Below are positions 1 to 5,065 of a stretch of 5,702 nt of DNA, one piece after another. Source of the stretch: Synergistales bacterium (GTDB taxonomy: Bacteria; Synergistota; Synergistia; Synergistales; Aminobacteriaceae). The notes under the pieces were generated by a model. It saw only the letters and a program-made list of their open reading frames with translations. It had not been told where the DNA came from and made no database searches. Each line of letters begins with the position of its first letter. Within the stretch, counting starts at the first letter, position 1. A program made the position numbers and the translations under genes. The DNA is taken from contig BNVG01000122.1 in assembly GCA_025997935.1 (NCBI GenBank), positions 1 to 5,702 on the forward strand, read 5' to 3'.

Positions 1-422
1 ACAGAATGAGCCTACACTATTTCGAGCTTCCTAAGCTACCTGTAACAGTAAACGCGGATAACGGTTTAGAATTATGGCTTGCTCTGTTCAACGCCGAAAC
101 GGAAGAAGAACTAAAACAAATCGAAGCCCTGGAGGTGCCGATAATGGAAGAAGCTATAGGAGCGTACCGTGGTATCACCGCCACTGATGAGTTCAAGGAG
201 ATAGAGCGTCTAAGGACGCTTGCGCGTCATAATGAAGCGTCGGCGTTAGGACACGCGCGGCGAGAGGCGACAGCTAAAGCTAACGCTAAATGGCAGGCTG
301 TCGTCGCGAATAAAGACGCGGCGTTGGCGAACAAGGAAACGGCGTTGGCGAATAAGGACGCGGAGATTGCAGCTAACAAAGCTGAGATCGCGCGGCTTCG
401 CGCGCAACTCGGCAGGGATTGA
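1..422 (+). CDS. Rpn / PD-(D/E)XK nuclease-transposase family protein, C-terminal part (5' end outside window)
   Basis: The frame is open to the left edge (first whole codon at 3, an Arg) and ends with TGA at 420-422. The ATG at 6 is unlikely to be the real start: the text that follows it, with the FELPKL motif, is what members of the PDDEXK_2/Rpn family (often labelled 'putative transposase') carry just after their nuclease core. The core with its catalytic acidic and Lys residues must therefore lie to the left. After FELPKL come a helical segment, a block typical of the family (TATDEFKEIERLRTLARHNEAS), an Ala/Arg/Lys-rich helix, and from base 306 a run of exact seven-residue units (ANKDAAL, ANKETAL, ANKDAEI...) predicting a coiled coil, ending in LGRD. 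Known Rpn proteins are DNA endonucleases, and some act as toxins in phage defence. Nuclease activity cannot be judged here because the catalytic part is missing. The family call is by recognition and fairly sure. Confidence 0.72.
   Translation, partial: RMSLHYFELPKLPVTVNADNGLELWLALFNAETEEELKQIEALEVPIMEEAIGAYRGITATDEFKEIERLRTLARHNEASALGHARREATAKANAKWQAVVANKDAALANKETALANKDAEIAANKAEIARLRAQLGRD
131..137 (+). promoter_or_regulatory. strong internal Shine-Dalgarno within the Rpn-family gene
   Basis: GGAGGTG lies 6 bases before the in-frame ATG at 144. It is the strongest anti-SD match of any start in the window, stronger than the sites before motA, fliL, fliM or cheY, yet it sits inside a coding sequence. 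It would direct internal initiation of the C-terminal domain. Confidence 0.45.
144..422 (+). CDS. candidate internally initiated small Rpn C-terminal protein (RpnS-like)
   Basis: Inside the nuclease gene an in-frame ATG at 144 is preceded by GGAGGTG (131-137), near-complete complementarity to the 16S anti-Shine-Dalgarno, with a 6-base spacer. Initiation here would make a 92-residue protein starting MEEAIGAYRG, lacking the nuclease core but keeping the conserved ERLRTLARH block and the whole heptad coiled coil. In E. coli Rpn genes the C-terminal domain is translated separately from an internal start and inhibits the full-length toxic nuclease. By analogy this would be a self-encoded antitoxin. 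What is seen is the start codon and ribosome site; the product and its role are inferred. The SD bases also encode Leu-Glu-Val, so chance is possible. Confidence 0.4.
   Translation: MEEAIGAYRGITATDEFKEIERLRTLARHNEASALGHARREATAKANAKWQAVVANKDAALANKETALANKDAEIAANKAEIARLRAQLGRD
306..410 (+). repeat. 21-bp in-frame tandem repeat encoding coiled-coil heptads
   Basis: There are five successive 21-base units (306-326, 327-347, 348-368, 369-389, 390-410). The first three are nearly identical and encode ANKDAAL, ANKETAL and ANKDAEI. The fourth (AANKAEI) is degenerate and the fifth (ARLRAQL) keeps only the spacing. The hydrophobic residue recurs at the last position of each heptad, fitting a coiled-coil seam. 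Because the unit is a multiple of three, copy-number change would lengthen or shorten the helix without breaking the frame. Confidence 0.85.
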
Positions 423-463
423 AGTGTGCGAGATCAGAAAAAAGAAAGTGTGAGTATTGCAAA

Positions 464-682
464 ATGATTGAAGTTCATCGTATAAATGGCGAGCTTTTTT
501 TGTTAAATTCTGATATGATTGAAACGGTAGATATTACGCCGGACACTGTGATTCGACTTGTGAACGGGCATCGTTATATAGTCAAAGAAAGCGGAGCCGA
601 TATTGTCGAAGCCACGGTGAAATTCCGTAAGAACGCGGGTTATTCTTGTGTTCCGTTTGGGATTCCTCTTGTAGAAGAATAA
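464..682 (+). CDS. flbD: FlbD/SwrD family flagellar protein
   Basis: This is a 72-residue protein starting MIEVHRINGE, with the family pattern of a short leading strand, a 'FLLNSDMIETVD.TPDTVI.L.NG..Y.VKE' core and a tail that continues 'VEATVKFRKNAG'. It matches the FlbD family (60-80 residues) over its full length. The homologue in Bacillus subtilis, SwrD, raises flagellar motor power, and the gene commonly sits beside motA/fliL in spirochetes and Firmicutes, as here (41 bases before motA). The ATG at 464 is chosen because family members begin with this 'MI.V.R.NG' strand. A TTG at 419 in the same frame would add 15 residues (MKCARSEKRK...) that have no family counterpart and would overlap the upstream gene. 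The ribosome site is weak (a GAAAG/GTGTGAG stretch at 443-454). No promoter is visible in the 41-base gap to the upstream gene. Confidence 0.9.
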   Translation: MIEVHRINGELFLLNSDMIETVDITPDTVIRLVNGHRYIVKESGADIVEATVKFRKNAGYSCVPFGIPLVEE

Positions 683-708
683 CGGCGTAGAATTAAAATT
701 AACCGGTC

Positions 709-715
709 GAGGGGG
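709..715 (+). promoter_or_regulatory. ribosome binding site fixing the TTG start of motA
   Basis: GAGGGGG lies 8 bases before TTG 724. There is no ATG or GTG upstream in frame that fits the family N-terminus, so this site decides the TTG start. Confidence 0.7.
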
Positions 716-723
716 CGCAAGCC

Positions 724-1515
724 TTGGATATAACTACTGTAGTGGGGCTTCTTATGTCTTGGATTTTGGTTTTGGCGGCGATGAATGCCGGCGGAAATAT
801 AGGCGCTTATTATGACTTTCCTTCTATATTGATCACCATCGGAGGAACCGCCGGAGCCGTTATGTGTTCAAACCCGTCCGATATTTTGAAGTCTGCGGGA
901 GGCACTCTCAAGAGCGCGTTTGTCTCTAAAGACCCAAACCTTTTAGGGATGGTGCAGACCCTTGTAAGCTTCGCGGAGAAGGCTCGGCGCGAGGGGCTTT
1001 TGGCTCTCGAAGCCGACGTGTCGGAGCTTGAGGACGAGTTTTTGCGAAAATCCATTCAGCTTGTGGTTGACGGAACAGACCCGGAATTGGTCAAGGCGAT
1101 TTTGGATACCGAGATAGGTATTCTCGAGTCTCGTCACTCGTCCTCAAAAGCCATTTTCGACAATATAGCCGAGTTGGCCCCAGCTTACGGAATGATCGGA
1201 ACCCTTATCGGCCTCATAGCGATGTTGGGAAACCTCGCTGACGTCAGCGCCCTCGGGCCTGGTATGGCCGTCGCCCTTATCACGACTATGTATGGCTCGA
1301 TGATGGCCAACATGTTCAGTATCCCAATAGCAAAAAAACTTTCAAATCGCTCAAGCAAAGAAGTTTTGTCCATGGAGCTGATGGTCGAGGGTATCTTAGC
1401 TATCCAGGCCGGTGAAAACCCGCGTATTGTCGAAGAAAAACTAAAGGTATTCATGCCTCCCAAACTGAGAGCCGTTATGACAGAGCAGCAAGCGGCAGGG
1501 AAAGGAGAGGGTTAG
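724..1515 (+). CDS. motA: Flagellar motor stator protein MotA (PomA/MotP-like)
   Basis: This is a 263-residue inner-membrane protein that pairs with MotB as the torque-generating ion channel. Four membrane segments are visible: about residues 3-20, 33-48, 150-168 and 181-203. The long cytoplasmic loop between the second and third holds ARREGLLALE (R88, R89, E96), the charged face that meets FliG. P153 in LAPAYGMIGT and P201 in FSIPIAKKL correspond to the two essential MotA prolines. T160 (GTLIGL) and T188 (LITTMYG) align with Thr residues that line the Na+ path in Vibrio PomA, and the overall sequence is closer to PomA/MotP than to proton-type E. coli MotA, so sodium coupling is inferred. Translation starts at TTG with a good upstream SD. 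The length is normal for the family. The TAG stop touches the motB ATG. Confidence 0.97.
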   Translation: MDITTVVGLLMSWILVLAAMNAGGNIGAYYDFPSILITIGGTAGAVMCSNPSDILKSAGGTLKSAFVSKDPNLLGMVQTLVSFAEKARREGLLALEADVSELEDEFLRKSIQLVVDGTDPELVKAILDTEIGILESRHSSSKAIFDNIAELAPAYGMIGTLIGLIAMLGNLADVSALGPGMAVALITTMYGSMMANMFSIPIAKKLSNRSSKEVLSMELMVEGILAIQAGENPRIVEEKLKVFMPPKLRAVMTEQQAAGKGEG

Positions 1516-2241
1516 ATGGCGCGTAAAGAAAAAGCGCCCGAGGTGGCGGTCGGCGCGCCTCTCTATATGGCGACCTATGGAGACATGGTTACGCTCGTTC
1601 TGTGTTTTTTTGTGCTTCTCTACGCAATGTCTTCCATAGATTCCCAGAAGTTCCAGAAGGCCCTCATATCACTGAAAGGTTCTTTTGGCGCTATAAGCGG
1701 AGGGACAACCACTGAAGAAACCACCGAACCCAACACAAGCGGAGAAGAGGGAGTATCCGCCGGAGCGTCGCCGCGCTTGGAGCTCGACACTCAGCACGTA
1801 GCCTATACGGTCGAGAGCTATCTGCGTAGCGAGGGGTTGGACAAATCGATTCAGGTGACTATAAATCAGCGCGGCGTAACGGTTTCGATATCCGACCAAT
1901 TTCTTTTTGAAAGCGGTAGCGCCGAGCTGAAGAACGACGGCAGGAGAGTGTTGTATAAAATAGCGACTTTAGTCAGAGACGAGGTTCCGGCTGTTTCCGT
2001 CGAGGGGCATACGGACGGCGTTCCTCTGCGCGGGGGTATATACCGCGATAACTGGGGTCTGTCCTCCGCCCGGGCGGCCGTCGTGGCGTCCTATTTAGAG
2101 AGCGAGGGAAGAATTACGCCGCAGAAGCTACAGGCCGTGGGTTATTCGGCGTACCGCCCGGTGGTGCCCAACGATTCTTTGGAGCACAGGGCGCTCAATC
2201 GCAGGGTGGATCTTGTTTTCTTGTCGCAATATCCAAAATAG
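1516..2241 (+). CDS. motB: Flagellar motor stator protein MotB (peptidoglycan-anchored)
   Basis: This is a 241-residue partner of MotA. A short basic N-terminus (RKEK) is followed by one membrane helix (about 17-38: YMATYGDMVTLVLCFFVLLY) carrying the ion-binding Asp, D23. Residues about 40-62 fit the plug/amphipathic segment, then comes a low-complexity Thr/Glu/Gly linker (63-85). An OmpA-like peptidoglycan-binding domain spans about 120-237. Its hallmark residues are present: F131 in the QFLFESGSAEL strand, EGHTDG (163-168), the DNWGLSSARA helix (178-187) and N228-R-R. The ATG immediately follows the motA TAG (TAGATG) and is served by AAAGGAGAGG at 1501-1510 inside motA, so translation is probably coupled to give balanced stator subunits. 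The C in CFF and the A-T-Y-G-D-M context resemble sodium-type MotS/PomB more than E. coli MotB; this is suggestive only. Confidence 0.97.
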   Translation: MARKEKAPEVAVGAPLYMATYGDMVTLVLCFFVLLYAMSSIDSQKFQKALISLKGSFGAISGGTTTEETTEPNTSGEEGVSAGASPRLELDTQHVAYTVESYLRSEGLDKSIQVTINQRGVTVSISDQFLFESGSAELKNDGRRVLYKIATLVRDEVPAVSVEGHTDGVPLRGGIYRDNWGLSSARAAVVASYLESEGRITPQKLQAVGYSAYRPVVPNDSLEHRALNRRVDLVFLSQYPK

Positions 2242-2262
2242 AGAGGAATTGACCTTGACACC

Positions 2263-2718
2263 ATGAAGAGAATTATTATTTTTGTCATAGTCGGGTTGGT
2301 GATGTTCGGTATAGGCTTTGGCGGCGGGATTGTCCTTGGGCGTTCCATGGCGTCCAGCGACGGCGCGTCAGGGGGCGGCGGAGATACCAGAGTTATCGAT
2401 ACCCCAGGGCCTATCGTTTCGCTTGGGGAGTTTACAAGCAATTTGGCCGGCTCGGGCAGGCACGCCATCACTTTCAGTCCATCATTGGAAACTCTTAACG
2501 ACCAGGCGGCCGCTATTGTCAGCGGAGTGTGGCTTCCCAGAGTGAAAAACGCTATCCTTCTCCTTGTGAAGGATAAAGTTTACGAGGATTTAACCAGCGC
2601 CGAAGGGGCTTTGCAGTTTTCGGAGGATATAAAGAGGACGCTGAACGCTCAGTTACCTGACATCAGGGGAGAAGTTCCGGTTGTTAGAGTTTTATTCGAG
2701 GGATTTGTGCTACAATAA
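2263..2718 (+). CDS. fliL: Flagellar basal body-associated protein FliL
   Basis: This is a 151-residue single-pass inner-membrane protein. After MKR comes a glycine-rich membrane helix (about 4-27, with GIGFGGGIVLG), a short Ser/Gly/Asp linker, then the periplasmic FliL domain (about 44-151) with PGPIVSLGEFTSNLAG, ITFSPSLE, a long helix (LPRVKNAILLLVKDKVYEDLTS) and the C-terminal VVRVLFEGFVLQ strand typical of the family. FliL forms rings around the stator and stabilises it under load, which fits its place directly after motAB. The ATG at 2263 is chosen because MKRIIIF gives the expected short basic N-terminus. The nearest SD-like run (GAGAGGA, 2241-2247) is 15 bases away, unusually far, so initiation may rely on coupling to motB (21-base gap) or be weak. 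Confidence 0.93.
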   Translation: MKRIIIFVIVGLVMFGIGFGGGIVLGRSMASSDGASGGGGDTRVIDTPGPIVSLGEFTSNLAGSGRHAITFSPSLETLNDQAAAIVSGVWLPRVKNAILLLVKDKVYEDLTSAEGALQFSEDIKRTLNAQLPDIRGEVPVVRVLFEGFVLQ

Positions 2719-2773
2719 AAAATATTTGAAATTTTTACATTACGATTCGGTTATTAAGGGCAGGTGAGAATTT
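2719..2773 (+). other. AT-rich spacer between fliL and fliM
   Basis: This 55-base gap is notably AT-rich (AATATTTGAAATTTTTACAT...). It ends with AGGTGAG (2762-2768), which is 5 bases from the TTG of fliM and serves as its ribosome site. A TTGAAA (2726-2731) is present, but no -10 match occurs at a usual distance, and no clear stem-loop was found. It is probably an operon-internal spacer. Confidence 0.5.
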
Positions 2774-3784
2774 TTGACCCCTGATGTGTTGTCTCAAAGT
2801 GAGATTGATTCTTTACTGAGCGCATTGACAAGCGGCTCTATGGACTTGGATTCGATGACCAAGGACGCGGATGAACGTAAGGTAAAATCTTACGACTTCA
2901 AGCGCCCCGACAAGTTCAGCAAAGACCAATTACGCGCCATTCAGATGATACACGAAGCGTTCGCGCGGCAGACGTCCACCGTTATGTCCACGTTGATTCG
3001 CTCTATGGTTTCTTGTGAGGTGGCTTCCGTCGACCAGCTGGCGTATGAGGAATTTGTAAATTCTCTTGTGCAACCGACTGTTATAGCCATGCTTGAGATG
3101 TACCCGTTCAACGGAAACGCGTTGCTTGAGATCAACCCCAATTTAGTTTTTGCCATGATTGACAGGCTTCTTGGGGGAAAGGGCGAGTTTAGCGGCAAGG
3201 CGCGTGAGCTGACGGATATAGAAAAAACCGTCACGGAGCGGGTTCTGATGCGTATGCTGGAGTTGCTCGAAGATAGCTGGAGCACCGTTGTCGATGTGAG
3301 ATTTCGCTTTGAGAGCATGGAGAGCAATCCGTTTTTTGTACAGGTTTGCCCTCCGAGGGACATGGTTCTTCTTGTCATTATGAAACTTCAGGTTGGGGAC
3401 GTGGAGGGGATGATCAGCCTCTGCATTCCGTATTTCCTGATGGAGCCTATTATCGATAAACTTTCGTCTCAGCAGTGGTTTGTTTCGACAAGCCACAAGA
3501 GCGATCCGAGCGTCCGCGAAAATCTGCTTCATTCTCTCGATCACATCAGGATACCCATGTCGCTTGAGCTTGGGCATACCATACTCAGTCTTGCCGACGT
3601 CTATGAGCTCGAGGAAGGCGACGTTATAAAATTGGATGAAACTGTTGACAGCAGTATAGATGTCAGAGTTGGAAATTATATTCGCTTCAAGGCCAAGCCC
3701 GGGACGGTGAACGGCGCCTTGGCCGTAGAAGTGACGGAAGTCCTTAATGCTGACGCCTTAGGGACTGATGGGGAGGAAAACTGA
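2774..3784 (+). CDS. fliM: Flagellar motor switch protein FliM
   Basis: This is a 336-residue C-ring protein, the main receiver of the CheY-P signal. Its N-terminal segment LSQSEIDSLLSAL (6-18) is the conserved CheY-P docking helix. A linker follows, then the CheC-like middle domain (about 40-235) with the FliG-contact motif LLGGKG (132-137), and a C-terminal SpoA domain (about 250-325: PMSLELGHTILSLADVYELEEGDVIKLDETVD...) that pairs with the FliN-type domain of the next gene. Length and domain order are normal. Translation begins at TTG: no in-frame ATG or GTG lies ahead of the docking motif, and AGGTGAG is well placed 5 bases before it. The stop overlaps the fliY start by one base (TGATG), indicating coupled translation of the two switch proteins. 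Confidence 0.97.
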   Translation: MTPDVLSQSEIDSLLSALTSGSMDLDSMTKDADERKVKSYDFKRPDKFSKDQLRAIQMIHEAFARQTSTVMSTLIRSMVSCEVASVDQLAYEEFVNSLVQPTVIAMLEMYPFNGNALLEINPNLVFAMIDRLLGGKGEFSGKARELTDIEKTVTERVLMRMLELLEDSWSTVVDVRFRFESMESNPFFVQVCPPRDMVLLVIMKLQVGDVEGMISLCIPYFLMEPIIDKLSSQQWFVSTSHKSDPSVRENLLHSLDHIRIPMSLELGHTILSLADVYELEEGDVIKLDETVDSSIDVRVGNYIRFKAKPGTVNGALAVEVTEVLNADALGTDGEEN

Positions 3785-4887
3785 TGGATGACTTGCTGAG
3801 TCAGGATGAAATAAGCGCACTGCTCGGCGGAGGTGACTTGCCCGCGCCGCCGGATTTGTCGGCGGAGGACTCTCAGGTTTTAGACGAGGTAGCGGGAGTT
3901 TTTTCGAGTTCCGAGAACAACGTATTCGGCATGTTGGCCGGCAAGGATGTCCATGTTCGTTTGGGCGAAACCGTAACTATTTCCCAGACGGAGTTCAATG
4001 AGAAATTCACGGAGGGGCCTTTTATTTTTAGGGCCACTTTTGGGGGTTTTGACAATATTCCCTTGGCTTTTGTAGTCGAAAAACGAGGCGCTTTGACCTT
4101 AGCCGACCTTATGATGGGCGGCACGGGCAATGACGCGCCCGAAGACGCCGGGGAAATTTATTTCAACGCCGCTCAAGAGGGTTTGAGTCAGGTTGTGGGT
4201 TCGGCTTTCACGAGCCTGAGCGGGCTTTTGGGCGGAAAGCGCCTTATGCCCGAGAATACTTCATCCGCTTTAGAAACCGCCGAATGGAAGGTTTTCCCTT
4301 CTCTTGGCGATGACGAAAAGTTATGGGGCAGTATGACCGAAGTGGAAATAGAGGGTTTGACCCCGTTTTCCATATGGGTCTCCGTCCCGCTCGACTCGGC
4401 CAAGACCATAGCTGAGGTTGTTCACGGCGTCATGGGGACAAAAGCGGCGGCTCCCGCCGCGCAACCGGCGGCTCCCGCCGCGCCCGGAATGAGCGCGCCA
4501 TCCGGCGGCGGCGTTCCGTCTTTCGCGTCTCCGCCTCCCGCGCCGTCAAGAGGCGCGCAGCAGCCCGCGCCTATGGTTGACGTTCGCCCGGCTGAGTTTA
4601 CGCCGCTTGTATCCAAAGGCTCATCGCCCGGCGCAAGCAAGATTGACCTTATTGCCGATATTCCGGTGCGCGTTACGGTTGAACTTGGTAAAACGAGAAA
4701 GAACGTCTCTGATATATTGGCCCTTACAACGGGTTCGGTTATTGAGTTAGACAAAATGGCCGGAGAGGCCGTTGACGTCTTGGTCAACGGAAAGTTGATA
4801 GCCAAGGGCGAAGTTGTCGTTATCGACGAAAACTTCGGAGTCAGGATTACGGAGGTTTTGAACGCGGCGAAAGCCTACGCGATGTAG
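3784..4887 (+). CDS. fliY: Flagellar motor switch protein FliY/FliN (CheC-like plus FliN domain)
   Basis: This 367-residue switch protein has three parts. An N-terminal docking-type helix, LLSQDEISALLGGG (4-17), resembles the CheY-P site of FliM. A CheC/FliM-like middle domain (about 30-215) includes ADLMMGGTG (107-115). A long Ala/Pro/Gly linker (about 219-270) leads to a canonical FliN SpoA domain (about 286-363: IPVRVTVELGKTRKNVSDIL, IELDKMAGE, DENFGVRITEVL). This is the FliY architecture of Bacillus, Thermotoga and spirochetes rather than the short FliN. In active FliY the CheC repeats carry D/S-x3-E-x2-N. By hand alignment, the two sites here keep Glu (E35, E132) but have Gly38 and Ser135 in place of the catalytic Asn. 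CheY-P phosphatase activity is therefore probably weak or lost, while the scaffold role should remain. The SD GGGGAGG (3770-3776) lies 7 bases before the ATG, inside fliM. Confidence 0.95.
   Translation: MDDLLSQDEISALLGGGDLPAPPDLSAEDSQVLDEVAGVFSSSENNVFGMLAGKDVHVRLGETVTISQTEFNEKFTEGPFIFRATFGGFDNIPLAFVVEKRGALTLADLMMGGTGNDAPEDAGEIYFNAAQEGLSQVVGSAFTSLSGLLGGKRLMPENTSSALETAEWKVFPSLGDDEKLWGSMTEVEIEGLTPFSIWVSVPLDSAKTIAEVVHGVMGTKAAAPAAQPAAPAAPGMSAPSGGGVPSFASPPPAPSRGAQQPAPMVDVRPAEFTPLVSKGSSPGASKIDLIADIPVRVTVELGKTRKNVSDILALTTGSVIELDKMAGEAVDVLVNGKLIAKGEVVVIDENFGVRITEVLNAAKAYAM
4444..4483 (+). repeat. in-frame GC-rich direct repeat in the FliY linker
   Basis: An 18-base sequence (CGGCGGCTCCCGCCGCGC) occurs at 4445-4462 and again at 4466-4483, a 21-base period. 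It encodes AAPAAQP followed by AAPAAPG in the Ala/Pro linker. Each copy can fold as a tight hairpin with a 3-base loop (7 bp in the first copy, 4444-4460; 6 bp in the second). It looks like a recent in-frame duplication in a disordered linker. Confidence 0.75.
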
Positions 4888-4899
4888 AGCTTCGTATAG

Positions 4900-4929
4900 A
4901 GCCTTTTCATTTTTTAGGCTATTTTGTTT
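4900..4929 (+). terminator. weak terminator-like hairpin after fliY
   Basis: AGCCT (4900-4904) can pair with AGGCT (4916-4920) around an 11-base T-rich loop, followed by ATTTTGTTT. The stem is only 5 bp, so termination would be partial at best. Its place 13 bases after the fliY stop and before a promoter suits a boundary or attenuator between transcription units. Confidence 0.3.
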
Positions 4930-4968
4930 CTAAATGTTGTTTCTTTTCAGTATCTTGTTGAATGTTCA

Positions 4969-4977
4969 TGATATAAT
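4969..4977 (+). promoter_or_regulatory. extended -10 sigma-70-type promoter upstream of cheY
   Basis: TGATATAAT matches the extended -10 consensus TGnTATAAT perfectly. No good -35 box is found at 16-18 bases (TTGTTG at 4955-4960 is too close), which is acceptable for extended -10 promoters. Transcription would start near 4984 and give a leader of about 80 bases before cheY. A GCGGAA/TTCCCGC stem with one bulged C (5005-5010 with 5021-5027) is the only structure seen in that leader. The surrounding 4888-4990 region is clearly more AT-rich than the flanking genes. No flagellar sigma-28 consensus is seen. Confidence 0.55.
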
Positions 4978-5052
4978 GAGAAAAATATTACAGGATGTGG
5001 ATGTGCGGAATTTTCAGAAGTTCCCGCGTCGAGCATAGAATCTTAGTTAAGC

Positions 5053-5058
5053 GAGGGG
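5053..5058 (+). promoter_or_regulatory. ribosome binding site of cheY
   Basis: GAGGGG lies 7 bases before the cheY ATG at 5066. It resembles the motA site and supports this start. Confidence 0.7.
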
Positions 5059-5065
5059 TTGCAGC

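Noticed and set aside
6..422. ATG at 6 as the true start of the upstream gene
   Set aside because: The frame is open to the window edge, and the sequence after this Met is the usual post-nuclease part of the family, so the gene most likely begins outside the window.
419..463. N-terminal extension of FlbD from TTG 419 (MKCARSEKRKCEYCK)
   Set aside because: It overlaps the upstream gene, has no matching SD and adds a tail absent from the FlbD family. ATG 464 gives the standard N-terminus.
2681..2757. Promoter before fliM (TACAAT 2711-2716, or TTGAAA 2726 with TATTAA 2752)
   Set aside because: The hexamers present are not spaced correctly with respect to each other (24 and 20 bases).
2941..3577. 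Long antisense open frames across fliM (2941-3378 and 3143-3577)
   Set aside because: They mirror a well-supported gene, have no recognisable domain or convincing start context, and overlap each other.
4422..4805. Antisense open frame of 127 residues across the fliY linker and FliN domain
   Set aside because: It is a by-product of the GC-rich Ala/Pro codons on the other strand; the + strand FliN domain is unambiguous.
4931..4957. Possible sigma-28 flagellar promoter (TAAATGTT at 4931)
   Set aside because: No GCCGATAA-like -10 is found at the required distance; the extended -10 at 4969 is a far better match.
4976..5038. 20-codon leader ORF (ATG 4976 to TAG 5036-5038) before cheY
   Set aside because: Its ATG overlaps the -10 box, so it would be absent from the predicted transcript, and there is no SD.
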